In this document: one piece after another, positions 11,797-21,789 of the stretch
How positions within the stretch are numbered: the stretch's first letter is position 1
Layout: every line of letters starts with the position of its first letter
Assembly (NCBI RefSeq): GCF_003263785.1
Contig: NZ_JYJK01000040.1
Coordinates: forward strand, 1 to 64,000
From: Vibrio variabilis
GTDB lineage: Bacteria; Pseudomonadota; Gammaproteobacteria; Enterobacterales; Vibrionaceae
Reading direction: 5' to 3'
DNA: 64,000 nt
Translations under genes and position numbers: made by a program
The notes under the pieces: model-generated
The model's input: only the letters and a program-made list of their open reading frames with translations
Told to the model about the DNA's origin: nothing
Databases searched by the model: none

Positions 11797-11834
11797 GAAA
11801 AACGCCAGTCATTTCAATATGACTGGCGTTTTTT
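11797..11834. terminator. Bidirectional terminator between aphA and metF
   Basis: An 11-bp perfect stem, AACGCCAGTCA (11801-11811) with TGACTGGCGTT (11820-11830), has A-runs before and T-runs after it. It suits both convergent genes. Confidence 0.93.
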
Positions 11835-11853
11835 GTTGTGATTTTTTGGTGGT

Positions 11854-12771
<918 letters not shown>

Positions 12772-12824
12772 TTATCCCATCCAATCTCAGATAAAACCTG
12801 TCTGTCTTTAAATGATGATTTTTT

Positions 12825-12848
12825 TGACGTTTAGACGTCTATATGTCT
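12825..12848. promoter_or_regulatory. Tandem met boxes (MetJ operator) upstream of metF
   Basis: There are three abutting 8-mers: TGACGTTT, AGACGTCT (perfect consensus, 12833-12840) and ATATGTCT. Tandem 8-bp boxes are how MetJ-SAM binds. They lie 80-105 bases upstream of the metF start. Confidence 0.88.
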
Positions 12849-12933
12849 ACAGAATGAAATGAATGGGTTTTAAAGTCAATAGAGGGATTATGAATTTTTT
12901 TCATGTGGTGAGTTAGGGAAATTGAAGTTCATA

Positions 12934-12973
12934 GACAAATGAGGGAAACGATTTCTCGTCTCCCTCATTTGTC
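12934..12973. terminator. Perfect 13-bp inverted repeat after metL
   Basis: GACAAATGAGGGA (12934-12946) pairs with TCCCTCATTTGTC (12961-12973). It lies 14 bases past the metL stop and so probably ends the metBL transcript, but no clear T-run follows on either strand. Confidence 0.55.
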
Positions 12974-12986
12974 TTAAAGAATGTTG

Positions 12987-15434
12987 CTAGAAGAAGCTAG
13001 ACATCAAATTCAAATCCGACTGAATCGCCCCAGCCGTCACTTCACGACCTGCACCAGGGCCACGAATCACCAACGGATTATCCTTATACCACTTACTCTC
13101 AATCGCGAAGATATTGTCACAAGGTAGAAGATTCGCCAGCGCATGCTCTTTCGATAACGCTTCAATCCCTACGCGCGCTTTACCCTGTCTATCAAGACGA
13201 GCAACGTAACGCAGCACTTTCTCTTCACGCTGAGCCTTCTCTAGGCGCTCTTGCAGAATGTCACTTAACAAGGAAGCTTGTTCAAAGAACCCTTCCAGCG
13301 ATAACTCTGCAAGCTCTTCAGGAACCAAAGACTCTACTTCAACCGCATCAGGTTCGATATCCAACCCAGACTCTCGAGCCAAGATGACAAGCTTACGCAT
13401 CACGTCCGAACCATCTAAGTCTGAGCGCGGATCTGGCTCGGTTAAGCCCTGCTGCCATGCTAGGTCGACAAGCTCTGCAAATGGCACTGAGCCATCAAAC
13501 TGCTGGAACAACCAAGACAAGGTGCCAGAGAAGATACCCGATAGCGCAACAATGTCATCGCCACTTTCACGTAGGTCTCGAACGGTATGGTTTATGGGTA
13601 ACCCTGCGCCCACTGTTGCGTTGTACAACCAGTGACGACCGGTTTTTGAGAACGCATCTTGCACCGCGTGGTAGTCATTGCTTGGTGCTGAGCCTGCAAC
13701 TTTGTTTGCTGAGATAAGGTGAAGACCATGCTCTGCAATACTCACATATCTTTCGGCTAGTGCCGCACTCGCCGTCACATCTAGCACTACACCTTCATCA
13801 TAGCCTTGAAGTCCAGCCAAACGTTGCAGCCAGATGTCACCTTGGTATTCAATCGCTTCATCTTCGTAGCGGGCTAACACCTGCTGCTCATCAATGCCAT
13901 CTTCATCAAACCAATAAGTCTGGCTGTCGATAACGGCGACTAAGTTGAAACTCATGCCGCGACGTTTCTCAAGCTCGCTTTTCTGCTCTTTGAACAGCTC
14001 TAGCCAGCTCGAGCCGATGTTACCTTTACCACACAATGCAACCGCAACGCGCTTTTGCGCTTGGAACAGCTGAGTATGTACCGATTTCACTAGCGGCTGA
14101 ATGTCGGATTTACGTAGCACTGCAGCAAGACTCAATTGCGACTCAGCTTCTGAGAAAAACTCGACTGGCGCATGTTTAAGCTGCTGATAAAAACCAAAGC
14201 AATGGTTGGCATTTTTAGTCACGCCTGCGCCTACTGCTGCCAGCATTGAATAGCCTTCTTTTAGCTTAATCTCAGCTTCAATCGCCAGATCTTGCAGCTC
14301 AGTCAGCGCGCCAGAGGCAATCTCCGCAGTATAGGCAAGACGAAGACGAGATTGATCCGCTTGTGCTTCAAACGCTAACGGCGCCAATTGCGCGCGCTTA
14401 AGGCCATTAAGTACTTCGGTCTGAGCACGCTCGAAATCGTGCCCAGCACCAAACGCCAACTCGATAAGCAAGACTTCATCGAGCGAGGTAATAATTTTTG
14501 CACCGCGTCCTGAAGCCAATACACGCTCAATACGCGTTGAGCCCGACTCTGGCTGATAGCTGCAGCGAAGACTCAGATCCATCGCACTTTGTGCGACAGG
14601 CTGAAGTGTACGGCTGTGAAGCACAGGGGCGGCTAAACGCGCGAGTTCGCTTGCTTCATCCAATCGCAGCAGTGGCAACAGACAAGCGTCACTCACTACA
14701 CGTGGGTCAGCGCTGTATACGCCTGCGACATCGCTCCAAATCGTCACGCAAGAAACTTCAGCTAGCGCACCAATCACCGTTGCAGAGTAGTCGGAACCAT
14801 TCCGACCTAGCAGCACGGTCTCGCCAGCTTCACTTTGCGCCATGAAACCGGTAATCACCACACGGTGATGCGCATGCTGAGCCAGCACTTCTTTAATCAG
14901 CGGATACGATTTAGCGCGTTCGACCTCTGGCTGAGTGCCGAACTCAGCACGTAGAAACGCTCTCGCATCTTGTGCCACAGCTGGCAGATCATTTTGTCTC
15001 AGCAGTGCCGCCAATAGGCGTGAAGACCACACTTCACCATGACCCAGCACAGCAGCGCGCTCGGCATCTGTTATTGGGTAGCCAAGCTCCCCCAGCGTAC
15101 TGAATTCATCTTTCAACTGAGAAACAAGGCTTTCTGCCTCTTCACCGGTTAACAGCGATTCCACCAGCTCAATCTGAAATTGACGTAGAGCTTGAAGATG
15201 CTCATGAGCAATGCGCCCATCTTTGTTCAGTGCATCGAGAAATTCGATAAGGCGATTGGTGGTTTTGCCTGCTGCCGAGACCACAATGAGGTCTTCCTCG
15301 TTGGAGTAGTCTTTTAGAATAGAGACGACGCGACGATAACACTCAGGATCGGCTAAGCTGCTGCCGCCGAATTTATGCAACTGCTTGTTACTCTTTCCGC
15401 CTAAGGCGCTACTTAGGGTACTGCTTTGACTCAT
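12987..15434 (-). CDS. metL: Bifunctional aspartokinase II / homoserine dehydrogenase II
   Basis: Catalyses the first and third steps from aspartate towards homoserine, for methionine supply. The aspartokinase domain starts with KFGGSS (residues 21-26) and has GRNGSDYSAT further on. ACT-like regulatory sequence fills the middle, and the homoserine dehydrogenase begins at ALCGKGNIGSSW (~470) with NATVGAGLPI and LSGIFSGTLSWL. It is 815 residues, close to E. coli MetL (810). The ATG at 15434 has GGAGGAT upstream; the metB stop codon lies inside this ribosome site, so the two genes are probably translationally coupled. Confidence 0.95.
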   Translation of the reverse strand: MSQSSTLSSALGGKSNKQLHKFGGSSLADPECYRRVVSILKDYSNEEDLIVVSAAGKTTNRLIEFLDALNKDGRIAHEHLQALRQFQIELVESLLTGEEAESLVSQLKDEFSTLGELGYPITDAERAAVLGHGEVWSSRLLAALLRQNDLPAVAQDARAFLRAEFGTQPEVERAKSYPLIKEVLAQHAHHRVVITGFMAQSEAGETVLLGRNGSDYSATVIGALAEVSCVTIWSDVAGVYSADPRVVSDACLLPLLRLDEASELARLAAPVLHSRTLQPVAQSAMDLSLRCSYQPESGSTRIERVLASGRGAKIITSLDEVLLIELAFGAGHDFERAQTEVLNGLKRAQLAPLAFEAQADQSRLRLAYTAEIASGALTELQDLAIEAEIKLKEGYSMLAAVGAGVTKNANHCFGFYQQLKHAPVEFFSEAESQLSLAAVLRKSDIQPLVKSVHTQLFQAQKRVAVALCGKGNIGSSWLELFKEQKSELEKRRGMSFNLVAVIDSQTYWFDEDGIDEQQVLARYEDEAIEYQGDIWLQRLAGLQGYDEGVVLDVTASAALAERYVSIAEHGLHLISANKVAGSAPSNDYHAVQDAFSKTGRHWLYNATVGAGLPINHTVRDLRESGDDIVALSGIFSGTLSWLFQQFDGSVPFAELVDLAWQQGLTEPDPRSDLDGSDVMRKLVILARESGLDIEPDAVEVESLVPEELAELSLEGFFEQASLLSDILQERLEKAQREEKVLRYVARLDRQGKARVGIEALSKEHALANLLPCDNIFAIESKWYKDNPLVIRGPGAGREVTAGAIQSDLNLMSSFF

Positions 15435-15440
15435 GCCGGC

Positions 15441-16610
15441 TTATCCTCCAAACGCAGATGCTTTCTCAAATGCCTGAGCAAGGTCATCAATCAAATCTTG
15501 CGCATCTTCTAAGCCAACAGAGAGACGAAGTAGCTGCTGAGATACGCCAGCTTCTGCCAATGCCTCTTCACCCATCGCACGGTGGGTCATAGATGCAGGG
15601 TGGCAAATTAGACTTTCTACACCGCCCAATGATTCCGCGAGCGAGAATAACTCCAGCTCACCGACAAAATATTTCAGTTGCTCAAAGCTACCTGCAAACT
15701 CAAAACTCAACATAGAGCCAAATCCAGACTGCTGCTTCTTAGCAATTTCATGACCAGGGTGCTCTGGCAGGCTTGGGTGATAAATCACTTTCACCAATGG
15801 TTGCGGCTTAAGAAAATCTAGGATCTGTTGCGAGCTTTCCTCATGAACACGCATACGAGCGCCAAGAGTGCGAATACCACGCAGCGTCATGTAACTATCA
15901 AATGGTGTGCCCGTCGCACCGATACAGTTGCCCCACCATGCGAGCTCTTCTGCGTGCTCTTCGGTTTTGGTGATCACCACACCACCAATCACATCAGAGT
16001 GACCGTTAATGTACTTGGTGGTGGAGTGGATAACAAAGTCAGCACCAAGCTCAAGAGGCTTTTGGTATACCGGTGTCAAAAAGGTATTGTCTACCGCCAC
16101 CAGCGCGCCTACTTTCTTGGCTTTTTCACACACGGCAGCAATATCAACAACGCGCACTAGCGGGTTGGACGGAGTTTCAAGTAGGATAAGCTTTGGCTTG
16201 TTCTCAAGCGCGGCATCAAAGGCTTGCTCATCGCTTTGATCCACAAACTGAACCTTGAAGTCGCCTTTTTGCGCACGAGTGTTGAATAGACGGTATGTAC
16301 CGCCGTAGCAGTCGTGCGGAGCAATGATTGTATCCTCTGGACCTAAGAACGCCGAGACCCAAAGGTTAAGCGCAGAGGTACCACAGTTGGTCACCACCGC
16401 ACCTTTACCTGATTCCAGCTCGTACAGAGCGGTTTCGAGTAAGCCTCGGTTTGGGTTTCCTGAGCGGGTGTAATCGTAAGTCGGCACTTCCCCAAACGCA
16501 GGGAATCCGTAGTTAGTAGAAAGATAAATAGGTGGCACCACAGCGTGATGCTGGGTATCCGATTCGATACCAGTACGTACGGCTATTGTCGCTGGCTTCC
16601 GATTGCTCAT
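15441..16610 (-). CDS. metB: Cystathionine gamma-synthase
   Basis: PLP enzyme joining O-succinylhomoserine and cysteine into cystathionine. The PLP lysine is K199 in HSTTKYINGHSD; YTRSGNPNR and ETPSNPLVRVVD are Cys/Met-metabolism family signatures. It is 389 residues, as expected. ATG at 16610 with AGGAAG upstream. First gene of the metBL operon, divergent from metJ across an array of met boxes. The paralogous cystathionine lyases have the same fold; the metJ/metL neighbourhood supports the synthase assignment. Confidence 0.94.
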   Translation of the reverse strand: MSNRKPATIAVRTGIESDTQHHAVVPPIYLSTNYGFPAFGEVPTYDYTRSGNPNRGLLETALYELESGKGAVVTNCGTSALNLWVSAFLGPEDTIIAPHDCYGGTYRLFNTRAQKGDFKVQFVDQSDEQAFDAALENKPKLILLETPSNPLVRVVDIAAVCEKAKKVGALVAVDNTFLTPVYQKPLELGADFVIHSTTKYINGHSDVIGGVVITKTEEHAEELAWWGNCIGATGTPFDSYMTLRGIRTLGARMRVHEESSQQILDFLKPQPLVKVIYHPSLPEHPGHEIAKKQQSGFGSMLSFEFAGSFEQLKYFVGELELFSLAESLGGVESLICHPASMTHRAMGEEALAEAGVSQQLLRLSVGLEDAQDLIDDLAQAFEKASAFGG

Positions 16611-16763
16611 AGAAACTTCCTTTCTCAGATCGCATGGCTAGAGCCACAGTGTCTACTTTTACCGGTAATATGGGAACCGGCAAACGCCACAAACGTTAAA
16701 GAATTAACATTGCATTAAAATAAATGTCCACATTCGTTGCCCCACTTTACTTTCCTAAATGTG

Positions 16764-16795
16764 AGACGTCAACACTTCTAGACGTCTATATGTCT
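16764..16795. promoter_or_regulatory. Four tandem met boxes between metB and metJ
   Basis: Four contiguous 8-mers: AGACGTCA, ACACTTCT, AGACGTCT (perfect) and ATATGTCT. They can serve both the divergent metBL operon and metJ autorepression. The last two boxes are identical to boxes 2-3 upstream of metF. Confidence 0.92.
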
Positions 16796-16874
16796 TTGCT
16801 TATGGCAGTAAATCCCGCTAAAATTGCAGGATACTTATTACTACTATTTATGATTAACAGAGCGAAGGTGTGTA

Positions 16875-17195
16875 ATGGCAGATTGGAATGGTGAATACAT
16901 TAGCCCATATGCGGAGCACGGTAAAAAAAGCGAGCAAGTAAAAAAAATCACAGTGTCTATCCCGCTGAAGGTGCTAAAGGTATTGACTGATGAGCGTACT
17001 CGTCGCCAAATCAATAACCTACGCCATGCAACCAACAGCGAGCTATTGTGTGAAGCGTTCTTGCACGCCTACACAGGCCAGCCGCTTCCAACCGACGAAG
17101 ATTTGCGAAAAGACCGTCCTGATGATATCCCAACAGAAGCGAAAGAGCTGATGACGGCGATGGGGATTGAGTTTGAAGCGTTTGATGAAGAATAA
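16875..17195 (+). CDS. metJ: Methionine repressor MetJ
   Basis: Ribbon-helix-helix repressor that uses S-adenosylmethionine as corepressor and binds met boxes. The DNA-contacting strand [15 protein letters not shown] spans residues ~23-37, followed by [23 protein letters not shown]. It is 106 residues, the family's size. ATG with GAAGG seven bases upstream. It is divergent from metBL and convergent with the malic enzyme gene. Its stop is followed by the longest heptamer satellite of the window. Confidence 0.96.
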   Translation: MADWNGEYISPYAEHGKKSEQVKKITVSIPLKVLKVLTDERTRRQINNLRHATNSELLCEAFLHAYTGQPLPTDEDLRKDRPDDIPTEAKELMTAMGIEFEAFDEE

Positions 17196-17209
17196 TTGGT
17201 AAGAGCGGT

Positions 17210-17258
17210 CCTTGGTCCTTGGTCCTTGGTCCTTGGTCCTTGGTCCTTGGTCCTTGGT
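17210..17258 (+). repeat. Heptamer satellite, 7 x CCTTGGT, after the metJ stop
   Basis: Seven perfect copies begin 14 bases after the TAA stop at 17193-17195 and end 9 bases before the terminator stem. This is the longest of the three perfect tracts. Confidence 0.95.
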
Positions 17259-17267
17259 AGAGACATT

Positions 17268-17305
17268 AAAAAAGCGCATTGGTTAATAATCCAATGCGCT
17301 TTTTT
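17268..17305. terminator. Bidirectional terminator between metJ and the malic enzyme gene
   Basis: A 15-bp perfect stem, AAAAAAGCGCATTGG (17268-17282) with CCAATGCGCTTTTTT (17291-17305), around an 8-base loop. It has T-runs in both directions. Confidence 0.95.
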
Positions 17306-17371
17306 ATTTCTTTAGAGGTTAAAGAGCTGCTCCCCTAGGGCCTAGGACCAAGAACCGCTCTTCCCCTGTTT

Positions 17372-18630
17372 TTAATCCATATAACTATCAGGCAACTCAA
17401 TACGCGCCACGCCAGATTCTACTGCCGCTTTCGCGACCGCTTTAGCCACACGAGGAAGCAAACGTGGATCCATTGGTTTTGGAATGATGTAGTCTTTACC
17501 AAACGTCAACGATTCAGCGCCTGCAGCATCTAGTACGTCTTGTGGTACCGGCTCTTTTGCTAACTCACGAATCGCTTCAACCGCTGCCAGTTTCATCTCA
17601 TCGTTAATCTCGCTTGCACGCACGTCTAGCGCCCCACGGAAGATAAACGGGAAACACAATACGTTGTTGACTTGGTTTGGATAGTCTGAACGACCCGTAC
17701 CCATAATCAGATCATCACGAACCTGGTGTGCAAGCTCAGGTTTGATTTCTGGATCTGGGTTTGAACAAGCAAACACAATTGGCTTGTCGGCCATCAGTTT
17801 AAGCGCTTCTGGTGGTAGCAAGTCTGGCCCCGATACACCAAGGAATAAATCCGCACCTTCAATCACATCTTCTAGCGTGCGCTTGTCGGTATTGTTGGCA
17901 AACAGCTCTTTATACTCGTTAAGATCATCACGACGCGTGTGGATCACACCTTTGCGATCCAGCATGTAGATCTTCTCACGCATTGCGCCGCATTTGATCA
18001 AAAGCTCCATACAAGCGATCGCCGCCGCACCTGCACCTAAACAGACAATCGTCGCTTCCTTAAGATCTTTACCCTGCAGCTCAATCGCATTAAGCATACC
18101 TGCCGCGGTAACAATCGCCGTACCGTGTTGGTCATCGTGGAATACAGGCACATCACAACGCTCGATTAGACGACGCTCAATTTCGAAACAGTCCGGCGCT
18201 TTAATATCTTCTAGGTTAATACCGCCAAACGTATCGGAGATGTTGGCCACCGTGTCGACGAACTCATCGATCGTGCGGTGTTTGACTTCGATATCAATAG
18301 AATCCAAACCAGCAAAGCGCTTAAACAGCAAGGCTTTCCCTTCCATAACGGGTTTAGAGGCCATTGGGCCTAGGTTGCCAAGGCCTAAAATAGCGGTGCC
18401 GTTAGAGATCACCGCCACCATATTGCCCTTTGCGGTGTACTTATACACGTTCTCAGCATTTTGCGCGATTTCACGCACTGGCTCAGCCACACCTGGCTAT
18501 AGGCCAATGCCAGATCGGCAGCAGAGTTAGCGGGTTTGGTTAACGCGATTTCAATTTTTCCAGGGATGGGGTTGGCATGGTAATCAAGCGCTTGTTGGCG
18601 AAATTCGTCGATTTGATGATCATCGGACAT
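17372..18630 (-). CDS. NAD(P)-dependent malic enzyme (short, MaeB-type); one frameshift
   Basis: Oxidative decarboxylation of malate to pyruvate. The N-terminal part holds LALAYSPGVAEPVREI once the frame is repaired; then KGNMVAVISNGTAILGLGNLG (start of the substrate/NAD region), DDQHGTAIVTAAG, and IVCLGAGAAAIAC as the nucleotide-binding loop. The frame breaks at 18495-18496, where GG should be GGG. The joined protein is 419 residues, the size of stand-alone malic enzymes; it lacks the C-terminal phosphotransacetylase-like domain of E. coli MaeB. Cofactor preference cannot be read from sequence alone. Convergent with metJ. Confidence 0.92.
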
Positions 18631-18766
18631 GGTTAGCGATCCTGCATTTTTGAGACTGAATGGTATTGTTTTTTATGAGTATAAACCCGTTATTTTTTAT
18701 TAGCTTTGCTTCTAAAGGGTTACATACACAGAGTGGGTACATTTGAACGGAGAGGAGGTATCTCAG

Positions 18767-18850
18767 ATGTTCAATACTCTGACAAAGTTATACTTTGCAA
18801 ACGCAATACTACGCGACTTCATCACGGTTTTGAATGGATGGGAGAAATGA
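18767..18850 (+). CDS. Candidate 27-residue microprotein
   Basis: An ATG preceded by AGAGGAGG (ends 8 bases before the start) opens a 27-codon frame ending TGA. The product starts MFNTLTKLYFANAIL and ends NGWEK. It is mildly amphipathic and matches nothing I recognise. It sits alone between the divergently placed malic enzyme promoter and the rpmE terminator, whose hairpin can also stop plus-strand transcription. The only strong evidence is the unusually good Shine-Dalgarno sequence in a non-coding gap. It could be a leader peptide, a real small protein, or chance. Confidence 0.3.
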   Translation: MFNTLTKLYFANAILRDFITVLNGWEK

Positions 18851-18935
18851 AAGCAGGAAAAAATTGGAACTGAGTACCAAAATCAAAGGACTGAGATTGA
18901 CACATAAAATGGACGCTACTGTTGCCCAAAAAACG

Positions 18936-18963
18936 CAAAAAGGACGCCGAAGCGTCCTTTTTT
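18936..18963. terminator. rpmE terminator
   Basis: AAAAAGGACGC (18937-18947) pairs with GCGTCCTTTTT (18952-18962). A- and T-runs on both sides allow action in both directions. It lies 19 bases after the rpmE stop. Confidence 0.92.
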
Positions 18964-18981
18964 AATCTGCAAAAGTAATGA

Positions 18982-19200
18982 TTACTTCTTGCTAGATAGA
19001 GCACCGAAACGCTTGTTGAAGCGATCAACACGGCCGCCAGTATCAACGATACGTTGCTTACCAGTGTAGAATGGGTGGCACTTATCACATACGTCTAGGT
19101 GGATAGAATCTTTACCTAGAGTAGAGTTGAATTCGAATGTGTTGCCGCAAGAGCAAGTTGCTGTTACAGCTTTGTATTCTGGGTGGATACCAGCTTTCAT
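18982..19200 (-). CDS. rpmE: Ribosomal protein L31 (zinc-binding form)
   Basis: Small protein of the 50S subunit bridging to the 30S head. From the start I use (19200, [10 protein letters not shown]) it is 72 residues, with a zinc site formed by C16, C18, C38 and C41, so this is the C+ zinc form, not the zinc-starvation paralogue. GAGGT lies just before ATG 19200; an in-frame ATG 11 codons upstream has no ribosome site. It is divergent from priA and monocistronic, ending in its own terminator. Confidence 0.96.
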   Translation of the reverse strand: MKAGIHPEYKAVTATCSCGNTFEFNSTLGKDSIHLDVCDKCHPFYTGKQRIVDTGGRVDRFNKRFGALSSKK

Positions 19201-19482
19201 GGGAAACCTCAATAATTTAGGCCGTGTCGCCATCCGATTCTAAGCCGGACACCACACGTAGTTAATAAATAGTCGATACCATCGCTTCACACTTAGTAAG
19301 AAAGCAAGAAGCCATGCCATCAAGGCGCAGTATAGTAATGAATAGTGCCATGGGAATCAACTAAAATTGCGACTTTTTTCGCCACCTTTGGTGTCCCTTA
19401 ACCGATAAATTGATTTCGCAGTCTATACAAGGCTGCCCATACCGTTAGAATAGTCCTCTACTTTATCAATATCGACCTCATT

Positions 19483-21684
19483 ATGCGCCCAAATGTCGCT
19501 CGCGTGGCCTTACCTGTGCCACTCGACAAACAGTTCGACTACCTAGTTCCTGCCCATCTGTTTCCAGTGGTTGGCGGAAGAGTGTCTGTCCCTTTTGGGC
19601 CAAAGACCTTGGTCGGTATTGTGATAGCGTTCAGCCACGAATCTGAATTTCCGATAGAAAAACTTAAGCCAATAAAAGCAGCGCTCGACAGCTCACCGGT
19701 CTGGTCTAAACCGCTGTTCGAGCTTATCTCCTGGTGCAGCCTTTATTACCAGTATCCGCTAGGGGACACGTTAAGTAATGCACTACCCGCCGCACTGCGC
19801 AAAGGTAAACCTGCAGAGTTTGCGGCGACGGTTGAATGGCACATCACGGAGTCGGGTAAAAATCAGCTCATCTCTGGATTTGGTCGCGCGGTAAAGCAAG
19901 CCAAAGTCATGAGTATGCTCGAAGCAGGGCCATGCTCGCATCAAGCCTTTGTCGATAATGATGTCAGCACGACCGTACTTAAGACGTTGACAGAGAAAGG
20001 CTGGATCACATCCATCGAGAAGCAGACGCAGTCCACCACTTGGCCAGAGGCGATCTGCAACGATCCACTCGATCTTCGCCTAAATGCCGAACAGGCAGTG
20101 GCTATCGCGTCCGTGAATAGCCAGACCGAATTTGGTTGCTACCTGCTTGAAGGGGTCACGGGCTCAGGTAAGACCGAAGTTTACCTGCAAATGATTAAGC
20201 CCGTATTAGAGCGCGGCCAGCAAGCTTTGGTTCTGGTACCGGAAATTGGTCTCACGCCACAGACTATAAACCGCTTTCGTAAACGCTTTAATGTGCCGAT
20301 TGAGGTCATCCACTCCGGACTCAATGATACCGAGCGTCTCAATGCTTGGTTAAGTGCACGTGATAAGGTCGCCGGCATTGTTATCGGCACTCGCTCAGCA
20401 CTGCTGACACCGTTTGCCGATCTCGGCATCATTATTGTCGATGAAGAGCACGATACATCGTACAAACAGCAAGATAGCCTGCGTTATCATGCTCGCGACG
20501 TCGCGGTAATGCGTGCGAACAAAGAGCAGATCCCAATCATCTTAGGCTCTGCGACGCCGTGTATCGAAACACTGCAAAACGCACTCGCTGGAAAGTATCA
20601 TCATTTGATCCTCAGCCAGCGCGCAGGACTCGCCGTTCCGACCACCAATAAAGTGATTGATGTCAAAGGTCAGTTTCTTGAAGCTGGACTCTCGGCACCG
20701 CTTATCGCCGAGCTGCGCCGCCATTTAGAGGCGGGCAACCAGGTCATGTTGTTCTTGAACCGCCGTGGGTTTAGCCCTGCCCTGATGTGCCACGAATGTG
20801 GCTGGACCGCAGAGTGTCACCGCTGTGATGCGTACTACACCTATCACCAATCAAGTAATGAAATTCGCTGTCACCATTGTGGCTCGCAGCGCCCTATCGT
20901 CCATCAGTGTGAAGGCTGCGGTTCGCATCAATTGGTCACCGTGGGCGTGGGGACTGAACAATTAGAGGCACAGCTAGAGAGCTTATTTCCCGAATACAAT
21001 ACCATTCGTATCGACCGTGATAGCACTAGGCGCAAAGGCAGCCTTGAGGCCGCATTGGATGCGATTAAGAAGAATGAGTATCAAATCTTGATTGGTACCC
21101 AAATGCTCGCCAAGGGGCACCACTTCCCCAATGTGACGCTTGTGGCGCTGTTGGATGTCGATGGTTCGCTGTACAGCAGTGACTTCAGAGCCTCAGAAAG
21201 ACTTGCGCAGCTCTTTATACAAGTTGCTGGACGTGCCGGCCGCGCCAGCAAGCCAGGCGAAGTACTGCTGCAAACTCACCACCCAGAACACCCGCTACTG
21301 CAAAGCCTATTGCACAAAGACTACCGACATTTTGCCGAAACGGTGATTGAAGAGCGTAAGCTAGCCAAGTTGCCTCCATTTAGCTTTTTGACTTTGGTTC
21401 GTGCCGAAGCCAACAACAGTAACGATGTCGAGAACTTCTTAAGGCAAGTACGCTACTCATTGGAGGCACATCCGCTCTTTGATAACGCCTGTATGGTGCT
21501 AGGTCCGACCCCTGCACCCATTGCGAAACGCGCCGGGAAAGCGAGATGGCAGCTGGTATTGCAAGTACCAAGTCGCCCGCAAATGCAGAAGATCATCAGC
21601 GCGGCCAAACCCGTGATTGCCCAGTTACCTTTAGCCAAAAAAGTGCGCTGGTCACTGGATGTTGAGCCGCAAGACCTCAGCTAA
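19483..21684 (+). CDS. priA: Primosomal protein N' (replication restart helicase PriA)
   Basis: 3'-5' DNA helicase that reloads the replisome at stalled forks. The N-terminal 3'-DNA-end-binding domain (residues 1-~100) is followed by a helicase core with Walker A GVTGSGKT (224-231) and DEEH (320-323). Two interleaved zinc sites follow (CHECGW, CHRCD, CHHCG, CEGCG; ~residues 437-480), then the second helicase lobe with QVAGRAGRA. It is 733 residues, the normal size. No clear ribosome site precedes ATG 19483, but the MRPNVARVALPVPLD start is typical. A GGCACCA repeat follows the stop. Confidence 0.96.
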   Translation: MRPNVARVALPVPLDKQFDYLVPAHLFPVVGGRVSVPFGPKTLVGIVIAFSHESEFPIEKLKPIKAALDSSPVWSKPLFELISWCSLYYQYPLGDTLSNALPAALRKGKPAEFAATVEWHITESGKNQLISGFGRAVKQAKVMSMLEAGPCSHQAFVDNDVSTTVLKTLTEKGWITSIEKQTQSTTWPEAICNDPLDLRLNAEQAVAIASVNSQTEFGCYLLEGVTGSGKTEVYLQMIKPVLERGQQALVLVPEIGLTPQTINRFRKRFNVPIEVIHSGLNDTERLNAWLSARDKVAGIVIGTRSALLTPFADLGIIIVDEEHDTSYKQQDSLRYHARDVAVMRANKEQIPIILGSATPCIETLQNALAGKYHHLILSQRAGLAVPTTNKVIDVKGQFLEAGLSAPLIAELRRHLEAGNQVMLFLNRRGFSPALMCHECGWTAECHRCDAYYTYHQSSNEIRCHHCGSQRPIVHQCEGCGSHQLVTVGVGTEQLEAQLESLFPEYNTIRIDRDSTRRKGSLEAALDAIKKNEYQILIGTQMLAKGHHFPNVTLVALLDVDGSLYSSDFRASERLAQLFIQVAGRAGRASKPGEVLLQTHHPEHPLLQSLLHKDYRHFAETVIEERKLAKLPPFSFLTLVRAEANNSNDVENFLRQVRYSLEAHPLFDNACMVLGPTPAPIAKRAGKARWQLVLQVPSRPQMQKIISAAKPVIAQLPLAKKVRWSLDVEPQDLS

Positions 21685-21703
21685 ATGCCAATTCTTTACC
21701 CAA

Positions 21704-21731
21704 GGCACCAGGCACCAGGCACTAGACACCA
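21704..21731 (+). repeat. Heptamer run of GGCACCA type after the priA stop
   Basis: Four 7-base units: GGCACCA, GGCACCA, GGCACTA, GACACCA, followed by GGCAAAA. They begin 19 bases after the priA stop. Period and location match the CCTTGGT satellites, though the unit differs. Confidence 0.8.
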
Positions 21732-21767
21732 GGCAAAATGGTTAATGACAAAACCATAAGCGGCGCT

Positions 21768-21789
21768 AGTTGTGATATGCTTCACAATT
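21768..21789. promoter_or_regulatory. CRP-cAMP site upstream of cytR
   Basis: TGTGA-TATGCT-TCACA is a perfect match to the TGTGA-N6-TCACA consensus, with T and A/T-rich flanks. CRP and CytR act together in E. coli, so CRP control of cytR is plausible. Confidence 0.8.

Larger units (their letters stand above)
17201..17362. repeat. Inverted copies of the heptamer-satellite lead-in flanking the metJ/malic enzyme terminator
   Basis: AAGAGCGGTCCTTGGTCC (17201-17218, after metJ) recurs reverse-complemented at 17345-17362 with one change (17 of 18 bases), just after the malic enzyme stop. The minus-strand copy continues into degenerate heptamers (TAGGCCC, TAGGGGA). Each gene of this convergent pair therefore carries the element after its own stop. 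Confidence 0.85.
18631..18981. other. Intergenic region between malic enzyme gene and rpmE
   Basis: Holds the presumed malic enzyme promoter (minus strand), a candidate 27-codon reading frame with a perfect ribosome site on the plus strand (18767-18850), and the rpmE terminator at its right edge. Confidence 0.5.
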
